Positions 37,927-47,303 of a DNA stretch of 64,000 bases are shown here, piece by piece. Source of the stretch: Pleionea sediminis (GTDB lineage Bacteria > Pseudomonadota > Gammaproteobacteria > Enterobacterales > Kangiellaceae); contig NZ_SUNB01000006.1 in NCBI RefSeq assembly GCF_007570825.1, positions 1-64,000 of the forward strand. Direction: 5' to 3'. Position numbers and translations under genes: made by a program. Within the stretch, counting starts at the first letter, position 1. Each line of letters begins with the position of its first letter. The notes below the pieces were generated by a model, which ran no database searches, had not been told where the DNA came from, and worked only from the letters and a program-made list of their open reading frames with translations.

Positions 37927-39291
37927 ATGAGTAAAAGAATATCAACTTTTGTTAATCCAATTGGAAGCTTGGATGTTTTATCAAAATATGAAGTCGAATT
38001 ATTAACCGATGCAAATCATGAAGAGCTACAACGTGTATTTCGTTTGTGTGCTCTGGCTATATTAAATACAGGAAATACCTCCGATAACAGTAAGCATATC
38101 ATTGAGCAACATCGTGATTTCGATGTGAAAATTTTGCAAACCGATCGCGGTGTTAAATTAGAAATTATTAATGCACCTGAGGACGCTTTCGTTGATGGTG
38201 AAATGATTCGCGGGATTCAGGAGCATTTGTTTTCCGCGCTGCGCGATTTAATTTATTCGCACAACTTAGTGCTGAATAGTGGTCAATTTGACTTGGATGA
38301 TTCCAATGGAATTACTAGCGCTAATTTCCATATATTGCGAAACGCCGGCGTGCTGAATCCGGTTAAATATTTAAATTTAGTGGTATGTTGGGGCGGACAT
38401 GCGATTAATCGCCTTGAGTACGATTATACAAAAGACGTAGGTTACCATTTAGGTCTACGAAACTTTGATATTTGTACTGGCTGCGGTCCTGGTGCAATGA
38501 AAGGACCGATGAAAGGTGCGGCTGTAGCACATGCGAAACAACGGATTGTCGATTCACGGTTTATCGGTATTTCTGAGCCCGGTATTATTGCGGCAGAAGC
38601 TCCCAATCCAATTGTTAACAAGCTGATCATCATGCCCGATATAGAGAAACGACTGGAGTCTTTCGTGCGTCTTTCTCACGCTATCGTTATTTTTCCAGGT
38701 GGCGTTGGTACTGCTGAGGAGCTCCTTTATTTACTCGGTATTTTATTGCATCCGGAAAACAAAGACTTGCCGTTTCCTTTGATTCTTACCGGACCGGAAG
38801 AAAGCCGAGAGTATTTTGATCAGATGTATAAATTTGTCGAGTTAACTCTCGGTAAAGAAGCGACGGATTTAATGACTGTGATTATTGGTAATCCAGAAGA
38901 AGTTGCAACGCACATCAACGCTGAAGTCCGGAAAGTACGAGAGTATCGCAAAGATAAGTCGGATGCGTTTTTCTTTAACTGGCGCTTGCATATTCCTTAT
39001 GAGTTTCAACAACCCTTCCCAGCCAATCATGAAGCGATGGCTGAGCTTAATCTGTCTTCAAATCAGCCAGTGCATCAATTGGCCGCGCATTTGCGTCGAG
39101 CGTTTTCGGGCATTGTTTCCGGAAATGTTAAAGCCGATGGAATTGCGGCAATTGAAGAGAAAGGGCCATTCAAACTTAAAGGCGAGCAATTTATAATGGA
39201 TTCTCTCGATAAGTTGCTTCGTTCATTCGTCGAGCAAAAACGGATGAAAATCGGAAGTGATGAATACGATCCGTGTTACGAGCTTGTATAA
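37927..39291 (+). CDS. ppnN: Nucleotide 5'-monophosphate nucleosidase (YgdH/PpnN)
   Basis: A LOG-family enzyme that cleaves purine and pyrimidine nucleoside monophosphates to base and ribose 5-phosphate. The 454-aa length equals that of E. coli PpnN, and the protein spans all three regions: an N-terminal domain, a central Rossmann domain with NLVVCWGGHAI, TGCGPGAMKG and PGGVGTAEELLYLLG, and a C-terminal domain. Known PpnN activity is stimulated by (p)ppGpp. Single-gene unit. Confidence 0.93.
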   Translation: MSKRISTFVNPIGSLDVLSKYEVELLTDANHEELQRVFRLCALAILNTGNTSDNSKHIIEQHRDFDVKILQTDRGVKLEIINAPEDAFVDGEMIRGIQEHLFSALRDLIYSHNLVLNSGQFDLDDSNGITSANFHILRNAGVLNPVKYLNLVVCWGGHAINRLEYDYTKDVGYHLGLRNFDICTGCGPGAMKGPMKGAAVAHAKQRIVDSRFIGISEPGIIAAEAPNPIVNKLIIMPDIEKRLESFVRLSHAIVIFPGGVGTAEELLYLLGILLHPENKDLPFPLILTGPEESREYFDQMYKFVELTLGKEATDLMTVIIGNPEEVATHINAEVRKVREYRKDKSDAFFFNWRLHIPYEFQQPFPANHEAMAELNLSSNQPVHQLAAHLRRAFSGIVSGNVKADGIAAIEEKGPFKLKGEQFIMDSLDKLLRSFVEQKRMKIGSDEYDPCYELV

Positions 39292-39346
39292 GCTCGTAAT
39301 CCGAATGTTTTATATAATAAAATCAAAGGTTTATTTAGGGTAGGTT

Positions 39347-41188
39347 ATGTTTAGAAAGATCATTTCTGGCGTGGCAATGGTGATTGTCACGCATCTCTCG
39401 TATGCATCTGTAGTTGATGAAGTTTCTTATGCCAATACTTCATCCGTTGTTTCTAAGAACATCCATCTCGATTTGACGGTTCAGTTTGAGCAACGTTCAC
39501 TCGATGGATACGTTGAGCATCATCTTAAATGGTTAGATGATTCAGCAAAGCAATTGGTATTAGATACACGTGATCTCATCATTCATGACGTAGAGCGAAG
39601 GGTTGGTGGGAAATGGATGAAGGCCAATTTCTCGTTAAGTGATAGAGATGCTGTACAAGGGGCAAAGCTGACAATTTCGCTTCCATCACAGGCGGATAGA
39701 GTTCGAGTATATTATGCTTCCACGCCGAAAGCCTCTGGCCTTCAATGGTTAACCGCTAATCAAACAGCGGGTAAAAAGCATCCATTTATGTACAGCCAAT
39801 CTCAGGCAATTCATGCACGAAGCTGGATTCCAGTCCAGGACACGCCATCCATGCGTTTGACTTACTCAGCAACCATTCGCACCCCTAAAGAGTTGCTCGC
39901 TGTGATGAGCGCTGATAACTCAAAAAACGAAGAAAAAGATGGTGAGTATCACTTTGAAATGCCTCAGCCAATTCCTCCTTATCTGATTGCGATTGGCGTT
40001 GGTGACTTGGACTATCAAGCAATGTCAAAGCAAACAGGCGTTTATGCAGAACCATCGGTTTTGGCATCGGCAGTTGCAGAGTTTAACGACACGCAAAAAA
40101 TGATAGAAGCGAATGAGAAACTATATGATGAATACCGCTGGGGACAATACGATCTTCTTATCTTACCTCCTGCGTTCCCATTTGGTGGCATGGAAAATCC
40201 ACGATTATCGTTTATAACACCGACGGTCATCGCTGGAGACAAAAGTTTAGTTAATCTCATCGCTCATGAACTGGCGCATTCTTGGTCGGGTAATTTGGTC
40301 ACCAACGCGACTTGGCGTGATTTATGGCTAAACGAAGGGTTTACCAGTTACGTTGAAAACCGAGTGATGGAAGAAGTCTTTGGTGAGGAACGAGCTGTCA
40401 TGGAGCAATGGTTGGGAGTAACCGATCTGAAGCATGAGTTAAAGGATTTGCCAAAAGACGATACTCGATTAAAACTGCCTCTCGAAGGAAGAGATCCCGA
40501 CGATGCTTTTTCTGGTGTTCCTTATGTGAAAGGTCAGCTATTTTTAATGTATCTTGAAGAACAATTTGGACGTGACAAGTTTGATCCATTCATAAAACAA
40601 TATTTTAATGAACATGCTTTCCAGTCGTTGACCACTGAAGATTTTGTCCAATATTTGGAAGAGCATCTAATTAATAAATATCCCAATATTGTCAGCATGG
40701 AAAAGGTCAATGAGTGGATTTATGAACCTGGCTTACCGAAAGACTCGCCGAATCCGCAAAGTGATGCTTTTGCCAAGGTAAAGGTAAAACTGGACGGTTG
40801 GTTATCGGGTAATAAGTCATTGGAATCATTGAAAAATAATTCTTGGTCAGTGCATGAGTGGTTGTACTTTATTGAGCAGTTACCCGATGATCTGTCTAAA
40901 GATAAAATGAAGCAAATTGATCAAGTTTTTAATTTAACCACAAGTACGAATGCTGAAATTCGTTTTGCCTGGTTTATGCTTGCGATAAAGAATGATTATG
41001 AGATTGTTAATGAGGAGCTAAAGGAGTATTTGAAGGGCATTGGTCGACGTAAATTTATCGTACCATTGTATCAATCATTGTCTGATCATTCTGATAACAA
41101 GAAAGAGTGGGCAAAATCAATTTATCAAGAAGCTCGAGGTGGATATCATCCGCTCGCTCAAGGAAGTATCGACAAGATATTCAAATAA
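39347..41188 (+). CDS. Exported M1-family aminopeptidase
   Basis: A signal peptide (MFRKIISGVAMVIVTHLSYA) targets it to the periplasm. The N-terminal beta domain (to ~residue 205) is followed by the gluzincin domain with the substrate-binding PFGGMENP and the zinc site HELAHSWSG near residue 306, with the third ligand in WLNEGFTSYVE. The C-terminal helical repeats match leukotriene A4 hydrolase-type M1 enzymes. Length 613 aa is typical of that group. Cleavage of N-terminal residues from peptides is expected. Confidence 0.92.
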   Translation: MFRKIISGVAMVIVTHLSYASVVDEVSYANTSSVVSKNIHLDLTVQFEQRSLDGYVEHHLKWLDDSAKQLVLDTRDLIIHDVERRVGGKWMKANFSLSDRDAVQGAKLTISLPSQADRVRVYYASTPKASGLQWLTANQTAGKKHPFMYSQSQAIHARSWIPVQDTPSMRLTYSATIRTPKELLAVMSADNSKNEEKDGEYHFEMPQPIPPYLIAIGVGDLDYQAMSKQTGVYAEPSVLASAVAEFNDTQKMIEANEKLYDEYRWGQYDLLILPPAFPFGGMENPRLSFITPTVIAGDKSLVNLIAHELAHSWSGNLVTNATWRDLWLNEGFTSYVENRVMEEVFGEERAVMEQWLGVTDLKHELKDLPKDDTRLKLPLEGRDPDDAFSGVPYVKGQLFLMYLEEQFGRDKFDPFIKQYFNEHAFQSLTTEDFVQYLEEHLINKYPNIVSMEKVNEWIYEPGLPKDSPNPQSDAFAKVKVKLDGWLSGNKSLESLKNNSWSVHEWLYFIEQLPDDLSKDKMKQIDQVFNLTTSTNAEIRFAWFMLAIKNDYEIVNEELKEYLKGIGRRKFIVPLYQSLSDHSDNKKEWAKSIYQEARGGYHPLAQGSIDKIFK

Positions 41189-41216
41189 TAGACGCGAGAT
41201 TACACAGAACCAAAAA

Positions 41217-41242
41217 TAAAAAGAGCGCCCTTTGGGCGCTCT
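41217..41242 (-). terminator. Intrinsic terminator, best read on the minus strand
   Basis: AGAGCGCCC-TTT-GGGCGCTCT is a perfect 9-bp stem. On the minus strand it is followed by TTTTTATTTTT, while on the plus strand the following bases are poor in T. It may still help end the peptidase mRNA. No coding gene lies on the minus strand upstream, so a small RNA from 41244-41660 is possible. Confidence 0.7.
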
Positions 41243-41660
41243 TAACGTTTGTGGAGAGTCTAATTTTTCGTTTTATTGTTCCCCGGCTGTGTAATTCTCC
41301 GTTTACACCACCCGAAGTCTTTAATCCAGTCTTGGTTCTATTTTATTGTTTTAGCTATTTACTTTGGATTAACCGTCATTGGTGTTGACCGTTGGATATA
41401 CCTTATTCCGAAGGCGTTATAGCGCGCAAGGCACAGCTTTGTGCTAAACCTGTGGATAACTTGTTATTTTTCGATTTATCTCAATATTGTTGTTTTACGA
41501 GGCGATCTTTTTAAGAAAAATGTAGATAACTGGCGTTTACAACCTGTGATTGTTCGAACGATGTGCTTTAGAAGAAAGAAAAGTTATTCAAGAATAGTTT
41601 CCAACCACTCATAACCATTAGGCATATGCCATTCAGAACTGAAATGTATTTATATTAGAG
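41243..41660. other. Gene-free AT-rich stretch with DnaA-box-like sites
   Basis: About 420 nt between the M1 peptidase terminator and the DUF4124 region. It holds the consensus DnaA box TGTGGATAA (41451-41459), a one-mismatch version TGTAGATAA (41521-41529) and a short hairpin GCACA-TGTGC near 41431-41444. I see no gene that I can support. It could contain a minus-strand small RNA ending at the terminator 41217-41242. Confidence 0.4.
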
Positions 41661-41720
41661 AGTGTATATTTACGTATTGCTTTTTTACATTCATTTTGTA
41701 GAATACATGCTCAATATTGA

Positions 41721-41889
41721 TGGACTCACTGGATGGACTCACTGGATGGACTCACTGGATGGACTCACTGGATGGACTCACTGGATGGACTCACTGGATG
41801 GACTCACTGGATGGACTCACTGGATGGACTCACTGGATGGACTCACTGGATGGACTCACTGGATGGACTCACTGGATGGAGTCACTAAA
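41721..41889. repeat. 13-bp minisatellite, 12 perfect copies plus one degenerate
   Basis: The unit TGGACTCACTGGA repeats without a single change from 41721 to 41876, then one copy with three changes (41877-41889) ends the array. The unit is not a multiple of three and has no stop in any frame on the plus strand, so the array reads as a rotating 13-residue peptide repeat (WTHWMDSLDGLTG). It ends 42 nt before the start codon of the DUF4124 gene. Perfect identity points to recent slippage-driven expansion. Confidence 0.97.
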
Positions 41890-41931
41890 TATTGGCAATC
41901 TATTTCAGAAATTACCAAAAGGAATTTGATA

Positions 41932-42306
41932 ATGAGACCTATCTCACTCTATCTATTGTTATTTGCTTTTTGTGTTCCACAAAGTATTTTCGGCAGTGAA
42001 GTGTTTCGTTGGCAGGACGAAAATGGAAACTGGCACTTTACCGATCAGCCAGAAGATGAAGGGTACGAACCAACTCAAATTAAGCAAACCAATATTATCA
42101 ATTGGAGCAATTCACCAACTCTGCAAATTCAAAAAGCGACAGCGGCAACTAAAGGTAATGGAAACTTTTCTAAAAAGCGAAAGCGCTGTGATTACTTGAG
42201 TGAGAAAATTGAGTCTTACGCAGAAAAATCGAAGCAGAATCCTGATAATTTAAGTTATCGCCAAAAGAAAAGAGAGTTTGTTTGGCGAAAGCAAAAGGAA
42301 TGCTAA
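41932..42306 (+). CDS. Small exported DUF4124 protein
   Basis: The real start is the ATG at 41932 with AAAAGGA eight bases upstream. It gives a 124-aa protein with a signal peptide (MRPISLYLLLFAFCVPQSIFG) and then VFRWQDENGNWHFTDQPEDE, the DUF4124 signature, followed by a basic, coiled tail. Function unknown, periplasmic. The same frame stays open upstream through the tandem repeat to an ATG at 41662, so an N-terminally extended form is conceivable; I think it is not the main product. Confidence 0.78.
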   Translation: MRPISLYLLLFAFCVPQSIFGSEVFRWQDENGNWHFTDQPEDEGYEPTQIKQTNIINWSNSPTLQIQKATAATKGNGNFSKKRKRCDYLSEKIESYAEKSKQNPDNLSYRQKKREFVWRKQKEC

Positions 42307-42599
42307 AGATAAGTTACTATATCGACAAATTCGATGAAAAATGTTGGTTGCCTTGTGAAACTCTAGTTTCTCTTCTATAAATACTTTATTCGACAAATAA
42401 TAGACGTCTAAATGACTGATAAAATAAATAATTTGAATTTATTTATTGATTTGGCGTGTACTGATTAAGCGCAACTGTTATTGAAATAAAATCCTTCATT
42501 CATTCTTGAGCTTTGCTGTATTCGCATCCTTTGCGTTTAAAGCTTGTTATGTATTTTTAATTTAATTATCCAGCGTAATTAGTTAGGAGTTCGAACGAC

Positions 42600-44906
42600 A
42601 TGACTAAGCTTAACCTTATTTCCAGGGCTGTTTCTGCAACTGTATTGCTTATGGCATCGAACAGCTATGCTGATTCGACAGGGGAAGTTGGGAATATTTC
42701 ACTGGAAGATCTATTAAATATTGAGGTCACCTCGGCATCAAAAATCGCGACAAAGATATCTGAAGCTCCCGCTGTAGTAACGGCTTACAAGCAAAAGCAG
42801 CTGGATCAATATGGTTTTAATGTCATTAACGATCTCTTGTACACCTTACCTGGATTTGGGCCAAGTCAAGATTACGACCGACCAACAGTGGGAACACGAG
42901 GAAACTTTGACAGTTGGAGTAACAACCATATTCTCCATTTGGTCGATGGCATCCCATTGAATGATAATTTATACGGCACCGCTTACACCTGGCTTACTCC
43001 GGTATTTTTTACAAAAACATTAGAAGTCATTAGAGGACCAGGATCCGCACTTTATGGTTCTAATGCGACGAATGGTGTTGTGCAAATGAATACATTTAAA
43101 GGTGCGGACTTAAATGGAAAGTTTTACACCAAGTTTAGTCCATTGCCTGGCTCATATGGTACGCGTCGAATGGAGGCTATGACAGGAACGCAATCTGGAA
43201 ATTTAGATTTTATCATGGCGTATTCTTATCATCAGACCGATGGTAATAATTATATGTCGTATGATGGCTCAGGACGATTATCTGGTGATGTACTTTCGGA
43301 TGGCTCGCCAGAAGCGGCTCGGTTTATGACAAGAGACAATCGAGATGATTCTTATTTCTGGTCAAAGCTAAGTATTGGTGATGAGTGGCAGTTTCAATAT
43401 CATCGTCAAGAGTGGGACTTTGATACTTATTTTGGTTGGTTATTTTGGATTCCCGATTACGATGAAGAGATGAATGAATCTCGAGATATTTTTTCTATTA
43501 AGTACAGTGGAAATATCAGTGATAATTTATCGCACGAATACGTTGTCAGATATCAGCGACACGATATTACCTGGAACCAACGATATTATCCCGATGATGC
43601 GTTCGGAGGATATTATCCGTCGGGTATGTGGGAGTATTTAGATACTGACGCTAATGATATTTTTGTTCGGGCGCAAGTGACTTATCTGTTCGGTGATTCA
43701 TCTGGCGCGACTTTCTTGGCAGGCTTCGAGGGTGATCGATTTTCTTACGTCGGTGATGATGAGCATTTTAGTAATATTAATGTAGATTCTGAATTCTTCG
43801 AACCTTTCCCTGGCGATATTAATACATCGCTTGGACCTTGGCTTGATTACGTTAAAGATGAACCTATTTTAAATACCGCTTTTTACGCTCAATTAACGAC
43901 GGGCAACTGGTTAAGCTCCGATTTTGAAATGACCTTTGGTGTTCGTTCGGATAATTTGGATGTTGATTACAAAGAGGTTTATACACCTGGGCAACCCGGT
44001 CGAAGTAAAAGCTTTTCGCGTGTAAGTCCTCGACTTGCTGGCGTTTGGAGTGCTAGTGACAATTTAGTTTTAAAAATGATGTGGGGTAAAGCTTTTCGTG
44101 CGCCAACGCCAACAGAAATGGCAGGAGCTCATACTTTTTCACTGGCTTCGAATATTGCCGAACTTGATCCTGAGCTTATAACAACAACTGAGTTTCAATC
44201 TGATTGGAAGTTTGACTCGAATCATGTTTTTCGTGCCAATTTGTTCTTAACAGAATTTGAAAATCAAATCGCCTATTCGACTGTAAATCAAAACCTGAGT
44301 ACCAATATTTATTCGACTGAAAATTTGGGATATGAATTCGAGTTTATTGGAAATTATGGGAGTTGGAACTGGTTTGCTAATATTTCTTATGTTACGCGGC
44401 AAGATGAGTCGATATTAGCATTTGATGATCAGGGTACGCCAAATGATCCTGCTGATGACATTCCTGAGTTTTCACAACATGATAGTGACATAAAATGGGA
44501 ACCGGGATTAAAAATTAATTTTGGTGCGGCATTCGAGTGGGAAAAATTATCAGCTTCTTTTAATGCGCATTTTCATGGAGAGGTGGAGCGAAGAGACTCT
44601 GATAATAATTTATTACTGGGCGACTGCGACTTTGATGGCAATATCGATCCGGAACCAAATTCATTGCCTTTGGCCGTATGTGTGCCAACGGATTTTAACT
44701 TGGTTGCTCACCGTGGTGATAAAGTGGATTCTTGGTTGACGATTAACTCTCGAGTAAGTTACGAGCTTAAGGATAATGCTCAATTAACTCTCGAGATTAA
44801 GAATTTACTGGATGAGGAAGGGTATTTGGCAAAAACAGGACCTTTTCCATTCGACTACCGAATTCCAGAAAGGCAATTGATGTTTTTTGTCGAGTTTGGC
44901 CTCTAA
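42600..44906 (+). CDS. TonB-dependent outer-membrane receptor
   Basis: Signal peptide (MTKLNLISRAVSATVLLMASNSYA), then ISLEDLLNIEVTSASK, typical of the start of one large receptor group. A plug domain follows (residues ~50-165: APAVVTAYKQKQLDQYGF, VDGIPLNDN, VIRGPGSALYGSNATNGVV). The ~22-stranded barrel runs to the C-terminal FVEFGL, ending in the usual aromatic strand. Length 768 aa. The ligand is not evident; no siderophore or B12 gene is adjacent. TAGGAG precedes the ATG. Confidence 0.93.
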   Translation: MTKLNLISRAVSATVLLMASNSYADSTGEVGNISLEDLLNIEVTSASKIATKISEAPAVVTAYKQKQLDQYGFNVINDLLYTLPGFGPSQDYDRPTVGTRGNFDSWSNNHILHLVDGIPLNDNLYGTAYTWLTPVFFTKTLEVIRGPGSALYGSNATNGVVQMNTFKGADLNGKFYTKFSPLPGSYGTRRMEAMTGTQSGNLDFIMAYSYHQTDGNNYMSYDGSGRLSGDVLSDGSPEAARFMTRDNRDDSYFWSKLSIGDEWQFQYHRQEWDFDTYFGWLFWIPDYDEEMNESRDIFSIKYSGNISDNLSHEYVVRYQRHDITWNQRYYPDDAFGGYYPSGMWEYLDTDANDIFVRAQVTYLFGDSSGATFLAGFEGDRFSYVGDDEHFSNINVDSEFFEPFPGDINTSLGPWLDYVKDEPILNTAFYAQLTTGNWLSSDFEMTFGVRSDNLDVDYKEVYTPGQPGRSKSFSRVSPRLAGVWSASDNLVLKMMWGKAFRAPTPTEMAGAHTFSLASNIAELDPELITTTEFQSDWKFDSNHVFRANLFLTEFENQIAYSTVNQNLSTNIYSTENLGYEFEFIGNYGSWNWFANISYVTRQDESILAFDDQGTPNDPADDIPEFSQHDSDIKWEPGLKINFGAAFEWEKLSASFNAHFHGEVERRDSDNNLLLGDCDFDGNIDPEPNSLPLAVCVPTDFNLVAHRGDKVDSWLTINSRVSYELKDNAQLTLEIKNLLDEEGYLAKTGPFPFDYRIPERQLMFFVEFGL

Positions 44907-44908
44907 GA

Positions 44909-44930
44909 AAAAGGCTCCTAGGAGCCTTTT
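44909..44930. terminator. Bidirectional terminator between the TonB receptor and PF10118 genes
   Basis: AAAAGGCTCC and GGAGCCTTTT form a near-perfect palindrome with A-tract and T-tract on both sides, placed 3 nt after the receptor stop and about 27 nt from the stop of the convergent gene. Confidence 0.85.
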
Positions 44931-44956
44931 ATATTAATCTAATGATCTTAAGTCAT

Positions 44957-45766
44957 CTAAATTTTTTCAAACTGATCGAAGTGACTGATAAGTCGTTGAT
45001 CATCGATATCCCAAGGATGAAAGCGAAATTTAAAATATGCGAGGTAATGAGTAAAACATTTTCGTATCATTCCTCGCTTACCAAAAAGAAAGCGCCAGGC
45101 TGATTTTATCGTTGCAAGTCGGAAAAGCTTTTTGTCTGCGTGGAGGAGGCGACCTGTCATCCATAAAACATCTACAAAAAATAACAAGCTAACTAATGCC
45201 ATCATGGAGGTTCGTCTACAATATCCTCCGCCAACCGACTGGTAAGTATCAAATGCGACAGCTTTATGTTCTATTTCTTCAATTGCGTGCCAAATCCATA
45301 TCGTAGCAGAGATATCATCAACTCCTTCGCGCCAAGAATGTTCAGTTAACAAATAATGGGCGAAAATAGCTGTAATATGTTCCAGCGCGACTGTTTGTGC
45401 CAGTAAATTTAGCCGTGAGTTAATACGTTGGTTGATATTGGTTTTCTTTTGGAAACCATCTCTCAACCGGTGCCAAAGTTGTGTATTGCTTATATTACTT
45501 TGATTAAAATGTTTATGCGCCTGCCGATGATTGGCTTCTTGATGAATAAAGCGTCGAATGTCCTCTTTAAGCTGGGGATCGGATACTTGATCTCGAAAAG
45601 GGTGAACACTTTGTACAAAAAACTTCTCACCGATAGGAAAAGTAATTGAAAGTGCATTCATAAAGTGGGTTTTGAAAGCATCATTATTGAGCCAGTAAGC
45701 CTTATTTTCATCTGCTGAAATGTCAGGTAGTTTTCTTGGTCGAATCTGCGTAACTGATTTACTCAT
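44957..45766 (-). CDS. PF10118-type metal-dependent hydrolase-like protein
   Basis: A 269-aa protein of the family called predicted metal-dependent hydrolase (PF10118). Ferritin-like diiron-type ligands are visible: HQEANHRQAHKHF near residue 95, EHITAIFAHYL near residue 135 and WHAIEEIEHKAVAFD near residue 170. A membrane-associated hydrophobic patch follows (SMMALVSLLFFVDVLW). An oxidative role is as likely as hydrolysis from these motifs. It stands alone, convergent with the TonB receptor gene. Confidence 0.8.
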   Translation of the reverse strand: MSKSVTQIRPRKLPDISADENKAYWLNNDAFKTHFMNALSITFPIGEKFFVQSVHPFRDQVSDPQLKEDIRRFIHQEANHRQAHKHFNQSNISNTQLWHRLRDGFQKKTNINQRINSRLNLLAQTVALEHITAIFAHYLLTEHSWREGVDDISATIWIWHAIEEIEHKAVAFDTYQSVGGGYCRRTSMMALVSLLFFVDVLWMTGRLLHADKKLFRLATIKSAWRFLFGKRGMIRKCFTHYLAYFKFRFHPWDIDDQRLISHFDQFEKI

Positions 45767-45993
45767 GGGGGTATAAGGTACTTAGCGGAAAAATTTTGAT
45801 GCTACTCTACCATGATTTTAATTTTGGTGAATACTTCTGCAGAGTGGCTCTATGGATTTATCGAAGTGAAATGATTAAGCGATTGTTCTTAATGGAAAAA
45901 TCAACTTGTGAAATATTCCCACACGATAAACATTTCAACTTTTTCATTTCTGTGACTCATTGAGTCAGGTTATGAGATTAAGATGTATGATAA

Positions 45994-46017
45994 AGAAAAG
46001 GCCCAAGACGGGCCTTT
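45994..46017 (-). terminator. Intrinsic terminator of sodB
   Basis: On the minus strand AAAGGCCC-GTCTT-GGGCCTTT is followed by TCTTTA, 20-40 nt after the sodB stop codon. Confidence 0.8.
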
Positions 46018-46039
46018 GCAAAGAATTATAAATGCAGAT

Positions 46040-46618
46040 TTAACCGAAATTTTTCGCTGCAAAATCCCAGTTAGCAAGTTTGAAAAAGCCTTCCAAGTAT
46101 TTTGGTCGAGCATTACGATAATCGATATAGTAGGCATGCTCCCAAACGTCAACGGTGATTAAAGGTGTATGACCGTCAGTAATTGGGCAACCTGCATTTG
46201 AAGTATTAACTATTTCCAATTTACCAGAGCTGTTTTTAACAAGCCAAGTCCAACCAGAACCGAAGTTGCCAGCCGCAGCTTCAGAGAATTTTGTTTTGAA
46301 TTCATCGAAGCTACCGAATTCTGCATTGATTGCGTCAGCAAGAGCACCCGTTGGCTCTCCGCCGCCATTAGGGCTAAGACTGTTCCAGTAAAAAGTATGA
46401 TTCCATACTTGAGCTGCGTTGTTGAAGATGCCGCCAGATGATTTCTTGATAATCTCTTCTAGAGAAGCATTAGCAAATTCACCGCCCTCGACGAGGCCAT
46501 TTAACTTATCGACATAAGTCTGATGATGTTTACCGTAATGGAACTCCAGAGTCTCCTCAGAAATAGTTGGAGCCAGAGCGTCCTTTGCGTAAGGAAGAGC
46601 CGGTAATTCAAATGCCAT
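46040..46618 (-). CDS. sodB: Iron superoxide dismutase
   Basis: Converts superoxide to O2 and H2O2 in the cytoplasm. Metal ligands are His27 (LEFHYGKHH), His74 (QVWNHTFYW), and the Asp and His of [11 protein letters not shown]. The Fe-type markers [11 protein letters not shown] and FGSGWTWLV are present. The 192-aa length is normal. AAGGAG precedes the ATG at 46618. It has its own terminator and stands next to other redox and iron genes. Confidence 0.96.
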   Translation of the reverse strand: MAFELPALPYAKDALAPTISEETLEFHYGKHHQTYVDKLNGLVEGGEFANASLEEIIKKSSGGIFNNAAQVWNHTFYWNSLSPNGGGEPTGALADAINAEFGSFDEFKTKFSEAAAGNFGSGWTWLVKNSSGKLEIVNTSNAGCPITDGHTPLITVDVWEHAYYIDYRNARPKYLEGFFKLANWDFAAKNFG

Positions 46619-46821
46619 GATAAAAACTCCTTCGAAGGTTTTGTTTAATTATTGAAAGGTTGCTTGAGCCCAATATTGTAGTCACTATTGGAGTGAAATG
46701 TCAGTCCTTTTTGCGAGTTATCGTTTTAATCAATGGAAGAACGATTTTTGTCCTTAATCAAATTATGGTTAATGGACTTTTTACGAGTTTTTTAAGGAAA
46801 AGCTAGCGAAATGAGTATCAG

Positions 46822-46835
46822 TTGATTAAGATCAC
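46822..46835. promoter_or_regulatory. FNR-box-like site upstream of grxD
   Basis: TTGATTAAGATCAC fits TTGAT-N4-ATCAA at nine of ten fixed positions and lies about 36 nt before the grxD start. Related sequences occur at 47589-47602 (upstream of the peroxiredoxin) and, in better form, at 60549-60562. Confidence 0.3.
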
Positions 46836-46870
46836 GCCATATTTAAAGTGGTTCACAAATGAGGTTGTTA

Positions 46871-47191
46871 ATGGAAACCCTAGATCGAATTAAACAGCAA
46901 ATTGGCGACAATGATATTTTAATTTACATGAAAGGCTCACCGAAGCTTCCCATGTGTGGCTTTTCAGCACAGGCTGTTCAAGCGTTAATGCAGTGTGGCG
47001 AAGAATTCGCTTATGTCGACATATTAGAGAATCCCGATATTCGTGCTGAGCTTCCTAAATACGCCAATTGGCCAACTTTCCCTCAATTGTGGGTGAAAGG
47101 TGAATTAATTGGTGGGTGCGATATTATTTTGGAAATGTTCCAGCAAGGTGAACTCCAAGAGGTCATCAAAGGAGCTCGAGCAGAGACCTAG
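46871..47191 (+). CDS. grxD: Monothiol glutaredoxin (Grx4 type)
   Basis: A 106-aa CGFS-type glutaredoxin (active Cys29 in LPMCGFS) with WPTFPQLWVKGELIGGCDI, the glutathione-binding and cis-proline region. CGFS proteins bind and pass on [2Fe-2S] clusters. GAGG at 46861-46864 fixes the ATG at 46871; an ATG at 46859 would absorb this ribosome binding site. It lies next to bfd and sodB. Confidence 0.93.
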   Translation: METLDRIKQQIGDNDILIYMKGSPKLPMCGFSAQAVQALMQCGEEFAYVDILENPDIRAELPKYANWPTFPQLWVKGELIGGCDIILEMFQQGELQEVIKGARAET

Positions 47192-47218
47192 AATTTAGAT
47201 GAATAGTCTTGAGAAATA

Positions 47219-47243
47219 AAAAAGGCGCTTTAGCGCCTTTTTT
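47219..47243. terminator. Terminator after grxD
   Basis: AAAAAGGCGC-TTTA-GCGCCTTTTTT is a GC stem with A- and T-tracts on each side, so it can serve grxD and, in reverse, the convergent bfd. Confidence 0.85.
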
Positions 47244-47303
47244 AATGCTTACTGTAAAAGAAGATTTTCTCAGTTTAAGAGTTAGTGATTACTATAAATA
47301 GGA

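Noticed and set aside
41107-41388. Possible 93-aa plus-strand gene overlapping the end of the M1 aminopeptidase
   Set aside because: It starts inside the peptidase gene, runs through the terminator stem and has no credible ribosome binding site or family.
41243-41660. Chromosomal replication origin
   Set aside because: Only one perfect DnaA box and one near match; no dnaA, dnaN, gidA or rpmH nearby.
41721-41889. Tandem repeat as a CRISPR array
   Set aside because: Units are 13 bp and directly adjacent, with no spacers and no cas genes.
41662-41931. In-frame open stretch through the tandem repeat that would extend the DUF4124 protein by 90 residues
   Set aside because: A good ribosome binding site, start codon and signal peptide are present at 41932. 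The repeat is open in all frames, so openness is not evidence of coding.
42600-44906. Siderophore or vitamin B12 receptor assignment for the TonB-dependent protein
   Set aside because: No adjacent transport or synthesis genes and no ligand-specific motif that I can recognise.
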